Of a stretch of 64,000 nt of DNA, positions 1 to 11,713 are shown in pieces. The stretch lies in assembly GCA_946807835.1 (NCBI GenBank), contig OX327683.1, forward strand, positions 2,423,001 to 2,487,000, written 5' to 3'. Each line of letters begins with the position of its first letter. Position 1 is the stretch's first letter. Position numbers and translations under genes: made by a program. The notes under the pieces were generated by a model, which ran no database searches, was not told the origin of the DNA, and saw only the letters and a program-made list of their open reading frames with translations. This DNA comes from Ailanthus altissimus (Eukaryota; Streptophyta; Magnoliopsida; Sapindales; Simaroubaceae).

Positions 1-3000
1 TGCACGGGATATACCAATTGGGTTTAATACAATCACCACCACTATAATCTGAGGGTACCAATGGCCTTTAAAATGAATGCAGTAATTTAAAACTATTTCT
101 TAAACCGAACATGTAAAAGCATATCTATAGATATATATCAAGATCATAAATCATGTTTATGCATTGAAAGCTCATAAAACATATATTTTCATTATGCGAA
201 AACATAATAAACGAAAGATAAAAGAAATAATAGATTTCTACTCACAATCGCTCTGTACTCAATTTCGCTTAGGATTTCTGCTCTTGTTACCACTCTCGAT
301 TTTCTTCACCTACGCGTCATAAATGAAATTTAGAACTAAATTAAATGCTAGAATCTCATTTAACTACTGAACACCCTAATTTGCATACAAAGCCCGGATG
401 CATACTATTTTTCAATTTTCATTTATGGAGTCATTTAATCTAATCTAACTCACCATCCGGCGCCCTGAAAAATTATTAAACGCGTTATAACTTGGTTGAA
501 CATAATTGCCCTTCACCTTTCCAAAATGGATAATTATGTCCCATTTTCTTCATTTTTGATTTTTTCATTAACCATATACATTCAATATACATAAGGCAAC
601 ATTTACACACAACAATTCAATCAAAACACCACTTAATTCTTAACTTCCCTAAAGTGGCAGAATTTCACCCTAGGTTCTAAAATATTTCTTTCCTCAATTT
701 CTTGTTCCAATTACATCAAAATCAAGCTAATTTAATTCTAATGCTCTAATTACAACCAATTGAAGTCTCTACATTTAAATCACCCAAAACCCTAATTCTT
801 ACCTTGCCAATTTCTTCAATTTGATGACTCCTTCAAGCTCCATACTAGAATTCAACTCAATCTAAACCAAGAATACATACAAGAACATCAATTGAAGCAA
901 TCTTGAAAGTTCACTTATAAATCTCACAAAACAATGCTTTTCTTACATCTTTTTCTTGAATTTTCACTAATGGAGGCTTCAATTGAGCTTAGGAATTGGT
1001 ATGTAACCTTATTTTGATTTGATTAAGTATGAAAAATCATGAAAAAAATTGAAATTTTACTGTAGCAGCCCCTCCAATACTTGCACGAATTTTGCTCTAA
1101 ATGTTTGCTTTTAATCACCCTTGAAAAATCTACACACTTCTACATATATATATATATATATATATAGTATTCCATCAATTGATCAATTTGCCCCTCAACT
1201 TACTCTAAATTTCTAAATTGCCATTGGTTTGAAACTAAGTATGTAATTGGTTCCTTTGTAACCATCTAGTTAGAATAGTCCAAGGACTAGCTAGAATTTT
1301 TAACTTGGCAATCTATGAGATTGCTTCTAATTGGTCCATTCTCTAATATATGGATTATATTTCTTAACAAAGACTTGTTCCATACGTAACCCTTAAATGA
1401 AAATTTATGTAGTAAATTAGAATTTTCTTTTCCAAGCCAATAGAGAAAATTTTCAAAAATATTTTAGGGTTGTCCGACGCTCCAGTTGAGTGTGAAATTA
1501 CCAAATTAGGTCCAATATCTTTTAAAAGAAATATTTCTAATAGGGTTAAAATCGAGTAACCCCATGGTGTCTTTATTGCTCTATACCAAAATTGAGGTGC
1601 CAATACTACTAATAGAAATTTGATATTACACTAAATCTAACATTTTATGAGCCAAAATTAAGATATAACAGAATTAGATTAGAACTTTCGCTTAACATGA
1701 TCCACTTCATGTATTTGGACGGTATTTCCTAAAATACGTACCTAATTGGTATGATTCTTGAAGCTGTAAAATATGAACTCAATTTTCAACAACTCTTATG
1801 TTAATAGTCAAGTCCAAATTAGCCATTATCATGGACCAAATTATATTGCAAATTGGTAAAAGAATTGTTGGCCGAAATCTAACCTATCTTTGGTATTTTA
1901 TCCATATCTCATTGATATTCATCCAAATTAAATGAACCTTATGGCTATAGAAAGAAAAAAATAAAATAATACAACTTTCATGTAGACTAAAAAGGCTACA
2001 TCAATCATTTACATTATAAAAAAGGTACAACAATTAGGTGAAGAAGTGGGTGGCCTAAATTATTTAAGATTGAAGTCACACTAAAAATGTTTCTATTCTT
2101 TGCCTATGTAAGGACACCCTTAGGAGGCTAATGTACTTTTTTTTAATGCTTTACAATTCTCTTATATAATTTCTCTTTACTGTGCATTGTAAGCTAAGTT
2201 AGAGTTCTTGGCAAAGTTAGAGATGAACTTTTATAGGTAATAAATATACTTCTATACTTTGATTCTTTGTCAAGAGTTACAAATATTTATAAGTTTACTT
2301 GTGTCTAAACTTTTATATATTATTTTTCTATAATCTAGAGGTTATAATTCTCATGTTTCATATATTTTCAGTCATGCTTTTTTTTATGTGATTTTTGTTG
2401 AATTATAATTGTTATTGATTACATTATTTTATATGTTAATATTTTACTGTAATATTGTCAATCGATATATTATCGATCTTAAATAACATGTAAAGACAGT
2501 AATTGTTTGATATTCAAATTGATCTTTTACTGCAATATTGTTAAAATGATATATTGTTGATCTTAGATAACTATATAAATGAACATGGTTTGTGATGATG
2601 TGCAAAGAGTTTAGTCATATTAAATACATGTATTATCAAATATGCCATATTTTATATATCTTTCAATTGATTGTTTGGAATGTGAAACTTTCAATTGAGT
2701 TATAAATATTGAATCAAAGTATAAATAGATTTATGAAGTATAATTGTGATTCTCGAAGCCTTGCTTACATGATCATAAGATTTCTCCATTAATTAATATA
2801 CAATTCTATTTCATCCACTTAAATCAATTAGTTAATTTTCTCATTTGTTACTGTTTTAATATTTTTACTTCACTAGCCTATTTTGCCAAAAGTTTTCTCG
2901 TGGGATCGACACCTCAATCTATACTGTAATACCTGTATTACATTTTAAGTGTAAACATAAACCTAGAAGGACAAGGGATAAAAGAATCAAGAACTAAACA

Positions 3001-3334
3001 ACTGAATCCATAAAGTAATCTCATCACCTATGTACGTGATTATCTACACAACAACCATTTACATCACTTAAACGCTTAATCTATACAACATTCTTAATAC
3101 TTTGAAATAGAATATTAGCATTATGAGTCTTTTGGGGAAACACCACAATATTAGCATTAGAAGTCTTTTGTTGAAACACCACCTGATTACATTTTTACCA
3201 TATGGAATAAACAATAACACAAAGTGCAATACAATTAGAAGAGATTTATCTTTAGTCTTCTCGCCGAAGAAGGGTATTTTCCTTCTTCAACCAATAGGTC
3301 TTTTATAAATCTGGCAAGCCCTTAAAATCTTATA
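1..3334. other. Intergenic AT-rich DNA, no gene seen
   Basis: No reading frame here resembles a known protein. The stretch is AT-rich with short T and A runs and one TA microsatellite. Its composition (for example the stretch around 240-1050) could be decayed LTR sequence, but I found no matching second copy or target duplication. Confidence 0.5.
1144..1166. repeat. (TA)n microsatellite
   Basis: An uninterrupted run of alternating T and A of about 23 bases. Similar runs occur at about 5035-5051, 7795-7820 and 34121-34137, and a mixed AT/GT run at about 34928-34951. Confidence 0.9.
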
Positions 3335-3540
3335 CTATATGCTCCCAGTGCAGCCACGCTGAAAAAATAAGTGTTGCACCATCTCTCTGTTTCTACTACA
3401 CAGAGGGCAATCAATAGATGTCATGAGGCACCATTTAGCTATTTTTTTCCTTTTTTTGAAGCTTATCCTTTATAGCCAACTGTATAATAAAACTATGCCT
3501 CGAGATGTGCTGAGCTCCCCACATTAGCTAGTACCATCCA
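3335..3540 (-). pseudogene. LINE-type ORF2 C-terminal fragment (zf-RVT domain)
   Basis: One minus-strand frame, ending at a stop at 3335-3337, reads first SRHSFIIQLAIKDKLQKK and then CPLCSRNREMVQHLFFQRGC. The C-x2-C ... H-x-F-F ... C pattern and the preceding 'S/HSFI..LAI.DKL' stretch are the signature of zf-RVT, the zinc-binding domain after reverse transcriptase in plant L1-type LINEs. No reverse transcriptase core is readable upstream (to the right), so this is a short relic. It was recognised from memory of the family, without a search. Confidence 0.7.
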
Positions 3541-3884
3541 ATTTTATATCCTCCAACTCTCATAGCTCTTCAAGCATTAGCAACAGAGAACTAGCATGTA
3601 GGGTTTTCAGCTTAAGTATTAATCCTATCGGCTCTACCACTAGTAAAAGAATAATTGCTATGAATGTACTCCTAAACTTGAGCAGTGTGCTTATCCACAG
3701 AATCAGGGAAGCACCATCCTCTATTCCTCTACAGATCTCTTACTTTATCATCCTTAAGAATATCAAAATCAACAATAGATACATAAATGTATCTTCTTGT
3801 CTTTAGTCTGTTAAGTTCATCTGGTGTTGTTTCTTAAGAGCGTTTTTAAGTTTATTTATGAAAATAAAAAATAACGTTTATTTT

Positions 3885-4076
3885 TTTAGGAGCCTAATGA
3901 ACCACACATATTTCTGCATTGATGATATTGTTCACTTTGTGCCTAAGCCCTCATAGTTTTACTCTTGGGCTTTACCTAAAAGACCTCAAATTAATGGAGA
4001 TATAGTTCACTTCTTATATGCCTATGATTCTTCCTATTTCTTGTAAATGTAGGACTTTTGTTTGCTTTCTTTAACA
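3885..4076 (-). repeat. TRIM-1 3' LTR
   Basis: Direct repeat partner of 4451-4644. Both contain the TATATAAGAAGTG-like promoter motif on the minus strand and end in a TTAACA-type terminus. Confidence 0.75.
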
Positions 4077-4435
4077 ATCCTCCCATAGAAAAAAGAACCA
4101 CTGAGCTTTCTTCAAATGATATCCTATCCGTTTATCTTTCACATATGAAGATCTCGCTTTCTTTCTGGTACTAATCTTCTACATATCTTTATTGTGTTGA
4201 GGGCGTATGCCTTACGTGAAGCACCAGAGTACCGCCTATCTTGAGAGCCCACTCTATCAGGCCAACTCCTTACCATTGCATTGTAGCACACGTCTTACAT
4301 GAAACCCATAGCACACCACTGCCTATTCAAAGAGCACAACCGCGGATTCTATCGCAGCTAAACTGGGGTTTATTAGGCTCACCACCTGGTCATTTGGTAC
4401 TGAGAATTTTTTTCATATGGCTAACTCTAGGGTAT

Positions 4436-4448
4436 GACTCTAATACCA
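4436..4448 (-). promoter_or_regulatory. TRIM-1 primer binding site (tRNA-iMet type)
   Basis: The plus strand reads GACTCTAATACCA. Its complement TGGTATTAGAGTC differs at two positions from the usual plant TGGTATCAGAGCC. It sits two bases inside the 5' LTR, as expected. Confidence 0.75.
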
Positions 4449-4450
4449 TT

Positions 4451-4644
4451 TGTAAGGAGCCCAATAAACTATACATATTTCTACATTGGTATGATATTGT
4501 CCACTTTAACCCTAAGCCCTTATAGTTTTCCCTTGAGTTTTACCCAAAAGGTCTTACACTAATGAAGATCTAGATCACTTCTTATACAATCATGATCCTC
4601 TACATTTCTTGTCAATCTGAGACTTTTGTTCACTTTCCTTAACA
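4451..4644 (-). repeat. TRIM-1 5' LTR
   Basis: The 194-bp direct repeat adjoining the primer binding site. Confidence 0.75.
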
Positions 4645-5447
4645 GTTTTGAATCTAAAAATGCCCTTGGTTGTGTGTCAACAAAATTCTAATCTATGATT
4701 AACACAGAAAATATTGTTGGCAAAAAACTTGACAAAGGACGGAGCATGAAGTAAAAAAAAAATGGTGACAACAATCTTTTATTATTTTTTAACTTCTTGT
4801 CTTTATTTTTAAAAAAAAATGTAAATATCCTTATAAAAATAAGATAACAATGTTATTAACACAATTAAATAAGTTCATCACATATGTAGACAACAAAAAG
4901 TACATCAGGGTCATATGTTTTTATAAAAAGATGATAATTGAACCCTGACTTTAATATTAATGAGAAAAGACACTTATTAATTATTCTATTAAATGTTACG
5001 TCTCACAACAAATAAAAATTAGGTGGATTTTAGATATATATATATATATATGCGGGTATACAGTATTACTTCACATGTTAATCTTTTAGGTCAATGGTAA
5101 GTATTCTATCCATAACAAATGGTATTAAAACAGATTCGAATTCTCATTTGCATGTAGACTCCAAAAATTACCTAAATGGAGGATGCTACGTGAGTAGTAG
5201 ATCCTTTAAAAGTAGAAGAGATGATCAAATGGACCAAGTGGACTTAAAAAATCTTGTGTCTAAGTTGACCTTTAAATTTGTACTAAATGTGATGGGGGCG
5301 TTACACAATTAGGTGAGTGAAAATATCATATCTCATATAAAATAAAAATGGAATAGATTTGATCTGTGACATAAGACAATCTTGTACATCATTCTCAATT
5401 TTTTAAAAATAGTGTATGAAACCAATATAAAACACACACTTGTTTAT
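4645..5447. other. Intergenic, no gene seen
   Basis: AT-rich sequence with an A run near 4750-4760 and an (AT)n run near 5035-5051. A 72-codon frame at 5094-5312 has no recognisable features and is probably chance. Confidence 0.5.
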
Positions 5448-6080
5448 TGATGCGATATTTTTATATTTTAAAATTAAGCGTAAGTATATGTTATCATAAC
5501 AAGTAATAAAGGGACTTATAAAGTCGGATGTCGAACCCACAGGGATAATTTTTATTTTTTACTAAATACTAAAATTATATCTTTCTTATAATTATTCAAA
5601 AAAATCAAATCTTAATTTTGCAATAAATTTAAGTAAAATAAAAGTTCAGAAAATAAATGACACAACTTAAATAAAATAAGAAAATAGCAATATAGAGAAA
5701 GCCTATTGGTTAATTACTATCCTTCAATATGTTTTCTAAAGATTAATCATTTTAATATTTTTATCCCTAAATTCTTATTATTGGTCAAGACACTAATATA
5801 TTCACAAGTCTCTTCCAAGGTCATATAAGTATATCTTAATTTACAAAATACCTATATTCCTATTGATAAACTGTGAATGGGCCTATCCTAACTCTTGAGG
5901 TCCACTAGTAGATCCCCAGGCTGATGGCTACAAGGACAAGTCGCTAAGGCAATATAAGAGGAAGGTCCCGGGCTCAATTCCTTAGGAGGTCGCATATGAG
6001 ATATGTCTGTGGCTGGGGTGCCAGCCTGAGGATCTATTGGTAGACCCCAAGAGTTGGGTAGGCCCCACCATAGTCTATCA

Positions 6081-6275
6081 AAAAGGCCGGCCAACTTTTT
6101 GGTCCACTGGCTAGATGACACCTTAGAGCCATCGGCGCACCCACACAACTAGCTCAGGTTACCTGTGCCTCCAAAGAATTAAACCCCCGCCCGCAGGTAA
6201 CCTGAGAATAGTATGTTGGGGCGCTAATGGATCTGAGGTGTCATCCAGCTGGTGGACCAAGGTGTTGGTGGGTCT
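6081..6275. repeat. Long imperfect inverted repeat (hairpin)
   Basis: Arms of about 75-80 bases (about 6085-6165 and 6194-6275) pair across a 28-base loop. The inner 12 bases are perfect: TCAGGTTACCTG at 6154-6165 and CAGGTAACCTGA at 6194-6205. A second shorter inverted pair lies just to the left (about 5900-5928 with 6028-6055). It lies inside Solo-2. Confidence 0.7.
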
Positions 6276-7794
6276 CATACACTTTAACAACATTGTTAAG
6301 GTTGGTGCTTACGTGCCATCCAAGAATATACATATACTTGTGTATTTATAAAAGTATACATTTTCATTAAATTGTTAATACCTATTAATCTGGTACCATG
6401 CAATGTAATGTTACAGACATTGTACGATCTGAAGGTGTTCAAATCATATCTAAAGAAGTTTAGATAAGAGCCTACAGTTAGCCGTGCTAAGAGATATAAA
6501 TGCTAAATGTTTGCACAACTAAGTTTTAGTTGCTTATAATACTCAGCAGATCCAAGAGTTGAAGACTTGTTTGTAATGGGACATATACCTGAGAATATAT
6601 TAGTAATTGAATAGTTGCAAGAGTTGCAATTGGGTACTAAAAAATACTAGTTACGCAAGTATGTTCTCAAATAATTATCCATGATCTATTTCTACGAATG
6701 CGAGTCTGTCAGTGGATACCTATTATATATAGATCAACATATGTCATACTTATAAGGTATAGATGGTCGTTCCTAATTGACTGTGAGCTTGGAGCTTGTA
6801 TTGATATATGAGTATCCAGTTAAGACTGGATATGGGATAGACTCACGAGGGCCTCCGATAGACATTCTATATAAGTCGTCAACAGAGGGTTCTCTCTAGT
6901 TGAGTAGTATACGTGGTCCTTTGACCTGAGTGCCACAGTGGGCTTGTAAGTGATCCACCATACTTTGGTTCTATGTATATCACAGACCTTTCATGGTGTG
7001 ACCGCTGGGTGTCGCTGGGTATGGTCCGATGCTTATAAAGTCCGGTGCGTACAGATATGGGATCTGTCAGCTCACATAGCGAGTTAGATATCTAGATGCT
7101 TTGAGATTGTATCTGAGAAAGTCTTGTGACCACAAGTATCAATCCCGGGAAAGAGTTCCGCCAGGGTAGAACAATATAGCAAAGGAGTTTGCGCATATTA
7201 TTCAGTAAGATATGAGTCTGGAGATAAGACATGAATGAGCACTGGAGATTTGATGGTGATAATCTATATCCCCACACATCTAGGATATCATGATGGAAGG
7301 ACTATACATATGCATTGTTACCTCAACTTGCATGGTTCAACGCACTGATTTGTAATATCTGTGACGTGTGCGTGGAGTATTGCTCACGGACTCATGGAAT
7401 AGTTTCACATGACAAATTGGGCATAGGACCTAGGGAGTCCTATGATATAGAGTGTACTCGTTATGCACTAGGGTAGCGTGTCAGATTAAAGTATTTAATC
7501 TAGCAATATTCAGCACTACCACGAGAATGCGTGAGTATTTGTATTTAAGTGTTAAATACAAAAATTAGTTAATAATTATTATTTACTAATTGTATTATGA
7601 CACGTGACATATTGTGGACTCTCAGTTGAGTTTATCCAAGTGTGAAATTTGGTGGGATCTACTAGGGGTATGCTTGGTAACTATTTATGGAAGGTAAAAT
7701 GGTCATTTTATACTTTGATTATTTAATGGTTAAATAATCAAAATATCTCTCTTATTATATTATATAATATTATTTATATTATATTAATATTTTA

Positions 7795-7944
7795 TTATAT
7801 ATATATATATATATATATATAAAGAGAGAGAAGGTGAAGTGTGTATTTTTTGGGGTGTTACTGAGAAAGAGAAGAGAAATAGAGAAAGAAGAAGAAAGAA
7901 AAGAAGAAGAAGAAAAGAAGAAAAGAAGAAAAAAAAGGAAAAAA
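7795..7944. repeat. (TA)n run followed by a 64-base pure purine tract
   Basis: A TA run to about 7820 is followed, at 7881-7944, by 64 consecutive A/G bases on the plus strand. It lies downstream of the presumed TATA motif of Solo-2 and gives a spurious Lys/Arg-rich frame. Confidence 0.85.
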
Positions 7945-9228
7945 TAAAATTGTTTCATTTTTCTCTATGGTGTCATGGAATCAATTATGAATTGCTTTAT
8001 TCTCCATTTCTTGTCCTTTTGGAGAAAAGGATGAAAGCTCACACTCGGCCATTTTGGAGATTAAGAGTTAATCTCGTGCTGAATATAGGGCTGCTGTTCT
8101 AGCTCATCAAGCCTATCGTGTTGGTGACTAGAACTGCCCGAGAGTTGGTCTCCATGTTAACTCTAAGAAAATACATATATAAATTTACACATTAAGGTGA
8201 GTTCCCAACCTTTCTAATATATTAATCACATTAATATATTAGACACATTTGCATATTCATACACCCATATGTACTAGATCCCCGGCAACACCTATGGTAC
8301 TTGTAATAAATTAAGATTTATTAAAAACAAGTCTTATTCACTATACATGCCAATTAGGTATATTTCTATCATAATTCAAAACTTACATATGCAATATTGA
8401 ATGTTACTCTACAATCATGCATCAAATTATCTAGGTCTAAATAGAATAATGCCTATTCTAAGTTTGTCAAAATATTATCAAATCAATCACAATTCTGATT
8501 AGATATAATGAAGCACTAAGAACAAATAATTTGAATAATGAAGAATTGAGTTTAAATAAATATTAAAAAGATATAACAATTAAGCTCACATATTGAGTTT
8601 AAGTAATAACCCTAAAAAATAAATTTAGCTCATGATAACAAGAGAATTATGGCTGAAAAATAAAATAAACATGATACAACTAAAATCAAACCAATATAGA
8701 CGTAAATCAGTTGGTTGATATGCCAAAAATTCGCCCATAATCTCTTACTTTCTTGAATTGTCATTCCTTCTCTCTTTAAAAATTGCTTTTTCTTCAATGT
8801 GTGGTGACTCTAAGAGCCCAAAATTGTATGCTCCCCCTTTAGGTTTGAAATAAGAGGCCTTTATATAGGGATTGATTGGAGTATTTGAGTTGTACTTCTT
8901 TTTTTCTTATTATAGCGAGACTACTGTTCATTGGTACTATTTACGCGCGACTGTTCATCGCTGAAGCGAAAAGCTTTGGGAGCCAGAACTTCATTGGGGT
9001 GATATACTGCTTATCGATGTAATATGGCATTGTAGTGATCACTGTAGCATTTACTGTAACAATTTGATGTTTTGTCTTATTTTTCTTAGATTTTCATTCC
9101 CAATTGCTTTATTGACTCAAAATCTACAAAATAACATTAAAACATATAAAAGGTTTAATATTTTTATTGAAATGAACAATTAATCAAGATAAGAAAATGA
9201 AAATAATATATATAATTTACGCTTATCA

Positions 9229-9852
9229 TTTATTTATTTATTTTTTCTTTTAGTACAATAAAAGAAATATTTTTGCCGTTTATTACTCTTATCTGCAACC
9301 CACTTGTACATATAATTATAAACAAGATTAAGAAGGTATCTTGCAAGTTCATCCATCCTATATAATGAGGTAGAAAATTTTATATGAAAAGTTTACTAAC
9401 ATTTCTCAGGTGCTACAAGATACCATTAATTGGTAAACTTGTTTAATATAAATTTATGATTTCTTTCTCCGTATGCGGATAATTAAAAAAAAAAAAGTAT
9501 AGTAGCACTTTAGTTACTTGATTAGAAATATTTTATTTTATTTATTTAAAATAATCTTTAAAGAAATTGTTAGTTTAATCTTTAAAATTTAGTTGAAATT
9601 ATCTAACAAAAATTGTTATTTTACTCTTAAAAAAAATCAATCATTTCATCTTGTTCTTTGTAGATGAAATTATCAAGACTTAAATAGCACATCATAGCAA
9701 ATATAGTACGAGGTTATGAAAATCGAAAGGTAATAGTTTATTTCGACAGGAGTTCTTCGGTCTGTGAAATATTACAAAGAGGGACAACCCAAATCAGAAT
9801 TACTGAAACAATGCAAATGATCAATAATGACGACAGTTTATTGAAAGTTTCA
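9229..9852. other. Intergenic, 3' flank of the DC1 pseudogene
   Basis: AT-rich. No gene, repeat boundary or RNA gene recognised. Confidence 0.5.
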
Positions 9853-10126
9853 TCACAACAATCCGTCGACTACTTTCTTCAACCTTAATTCCAGAGCTTC
9901 ATTCAAGCGCTCTGCGTCTGATCTTGATTGTTCAGAACTATGACCAGATATTATGTTCCGTGCTCGTTTTCTCATCTTTTCAATTTCTTTTGTACGTTTG
10001 CCAATCTCTTGATTTAATTCATGAATTTCTTTAGAGAGCTGAGTTATGTCCTGATGAAGCTCGTATAGAGGGCTGGTCTAGGAAGTTTCGGTATTGTTTA
10101 CGTGATAAGCAGCTACTATTTTTGTA
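9853..10126 (-). pseudogene. DC1 paralogue, exon 2, 3' part
   Basis: Reads SPLYELHQDITQLSKEIHEL and on to a terminal ...VVDGLL stop (TGA at 9853-9855). This matches the coiled-coil end of the intact gene (SPLYELHEEIAEFSEEIDE ... VATGLL). The frame is open through this part. Confidence 0.9.
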
Positions 10127-11106
10127 TGTTAGAAATTGGTGATTCAATAATTTTGTATGGGTAAAAATTGAGATGAATACCAAGAGCAGAGTCATTATGA
10201 AATCAAGTACACATTGAGTGTATAAGGCAGGAGCAAAACGAAAGAAAAAAGAAAGAATATTGTTCATGCGGTGCACTATTCACGGCGCGCACTGTTGCAC
10301 GAGGCCGCGGTTACTGTTCACGGAAGTTACTGTTCAACAGACTAATGTTCACCAGTTACTGTTCACGCGGTTACTATTCATGCAACAACTTATGATATTT
10401 CTTGTTTTGGCCAAATTGACTTCTTTAAGTAGGATTAGGATTCCTACAAGTAAGGACTCTTATTCCAAATAGGTTCAGGGTTTTTAAGGGTATTTTATTC
10501 ACAATATAAACCATTCTAAACACAAGAGATAGATCAAGTATCTAAGGTTTCAAGATGTAACCATAAGAGAGAATAGAAGAGTTAGGTAGGCACTAAGTGC
10601 GTAGTGCACTAGGGTGTAATCTTTAAGGTGTGTTATCTTTAAGTTCTTAAGTGAATAAAAGAAACACCATAGATCCTTTTGGCTTAGATGCTCGGGCTAT
10701 TCTTGTGTTCCTTGTAAAAATCTCTTATGAGGAGATAGTAAGAGGTCTTGGAGAGTCATGGTGATCAATGGTAGATACTTAAAGGTCTTTATGAGAGATA
10801 CTAAGGGGTCTTATAGGATCATTGATGATGTAAGAAGATACTTAGTGATCTATTTCAATAATAAGAAGCTGGATCATGGATCCTCCGTGGACATAGGCAG
10901 TTTTGGGCCGAACCACGTATATCTTGCGTCTTGTTGATTGGTTTATTTTTTTTTAATCTTTATTGGTGTGTTAATCTTATGTGTTCTTGCTTATGGTGTG
11001 AGTTATAATTTTTCACTGCGCATAGAATAAAAGGGGTATCAAGGTTGTGGCTTAGTTGATGCCATATGAGTATCAAATTAAAGTGTATGGCTTGATATTC
11101 GCAACA
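10127..11106 (+). mobile_element. Solo LTR inserted in exon 2 of the DC1 paralogue
   Basis: It starts TGTTAG and ends GCAACA (TGTT...AACA), is 980 bp, and has no coding region. Near its right end it carries a 'GTGGACATAGGC...GCCGAACCACGTA' stretch like the U5 of plant copia LTRs, which sets plus orientation. Flanks are TTGTA (10122-10126) and CCGTC (11107-11111). Comparison with the intact paralogue supports an original TTGTC target, so both copies have decayed. Its U3 contains a cluster of ACTGTTCAC-like motifs (10260-10380). Confidence 0.75.
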
Positions 11107-11713
11107 CCGTCAAATGATTCACGGCAAAATTAATTCTAAATCCTCATCTCTGAACAAATTTCAAGTATGACCACATCGTGAATATGGCTTCCTCGTCCAC
11201 ATATATAACCTTAGTGTTGCTCATGCTTTGTACAACCGTACAAAATGTGACAAGGGAAATTGTCTTTAGCCTTTGAGTCAAAATGCAACCGGCACCGATA
11301 TCCTCGTATTTGTCAAGCAGTTTTTCGAGAAGTGGGGCAAACTTCAGAATGATTGTATAATCTCTAACATCGACCATCGGAACCTGAACCTCATCCTCTT
11401 TCAATTCTTCTTACTGGACGATCCCTTGTGCATATTTCCTTGCCATCGATTAAAACCTGTGCTTAATATATTCCCAAGCAGAGAACATTAGTGAAATTCT
11501 TGTATTAGCTTCATTGCCAGCCTGATTAATCTCTTTCAGTTCCTCGTGAATATCCTCTAGAGTGCTCTTAATTATCTTCTTTTCCTCTTCGGTGACAGAT
11601 TTCAGGATATCTTTGTAAGTTCTTAATCCTTTGCTGATCACCTTTTGAGTAATATTTCTATTGACAATTCTTAACTGGACATCTCCGCACTTTTTTTCAA
11701 GACAATGTATTAC
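11107..11713 (-). pseudogene. DC1 paralogue, exon 2, 5' part
   Basis: It starts right after a 3' splice site (ATAG|GTAATACATTG), equivalent to the acceptor of the intact gene. It carries the matching charged helix (KGLRTYKDILKSVTEEEKK) and the 'LLDKYEDIGAGC' stretch matching LLDKHGDFGAGC. A frameshift lies between the two, near 11450, and a TGA near 11140 replaces a residue of LVQRSGF. Confidence 0.88.

Larger units (their letters stand above)
3885..4644 (-). mobile_element. TRIM-1, miniature LTR retrotransposon
   Basis: Two direct repeats of about 190 bp (3885-4076 and 4451-4644) flank about 370 bp of non-coding DNA. Read on the minus strand, the right repeat is the 5' LTR. A degenerate primer binding site complementary to initiator tRNA-Met lies next to it (4436-4448), and a CT-rich stretch after 4076 serves as the polypurine tract. 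Flanks are ATTTT (3880-3884) and GTTTT (4645-4649), a 5-bp target duplication with one mismatch. There is no coding capacity, as expected for a TRIM that needs proteins in trans. The same family recurs at 30735-31581. Confidence 0.8.
5864..8290 (+). mobile_element. Nested LTR-like insertion (Solo-2) inside Solo-1
   Basis: It begins TGATAAACTG and ends CCCGGCAACA. It is bounded by a perfect 5-bp duplication CCTAT (5859-5863 and 8291-8295), placed so that removal reconnects the Solo-1 sequence. It is 2.43 kb with no coding frame of note. A TA run and TATATAAAGAGAGAG near 7800-7830, followed by a transcribed-leader-like stretch, suggest plus orientation with a long U3. A long solo LTR is most likely; a non-autonomous element is the alternative. 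Confidence 0.7.
5448..9228 (-). mobile_element. Solo LTR (Solo-1), interrupted by Solo-2
   Basis: The block starts TGATGCGAT and ends GCTTATCA, giving TG...CA termini. It is bounded by a perfect 5-bp duplication TTTAT (5443-5447 and 9229-9233). Without the nested insertion it is about 1.35 kb and non-coding. Near the left end it carries a 'GTCGAACCCACAGGGAT' stretch typical of one common class of plant LTRs. On the minus strand a CCTATATAAAGGCC promoter-like motif lies near 8863-8878, which suggests minus orientation. No internal region or second LTR is present, so a solo LTR left by LTR-LTR recombination is the simplest reading. Confidence 0.75.

Noticed and set aside
5930..5985. CCCGGGCTCAATTCC stretch resembling a tRNA B-box, suggesting a SINE
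   Set aside because: There is no A-box at the right distance, no poly-A tail and no target duplication; it lies within Solo-2.
5888..6148. 86-codon minus-strand frame with a Cys-rich start
   Set aside because: It lies wholly inside the hairpin-rich part of Solo-2 and resembles no protein; it is a chance frame in GC-richer DNA.
7839..8102. 87-codon frame rich in Lys, Arg and Glu
   Set aside because: It is a translation of the 64-base purine tract in an LTR, not a gene.
10218..10472. 84-codon plus-strand frame with many Cys and His residues
   Set aside because: It is translated from the ACTGTTCAC repeat cluster inside the solo LTR and does not have DC1 spacing.
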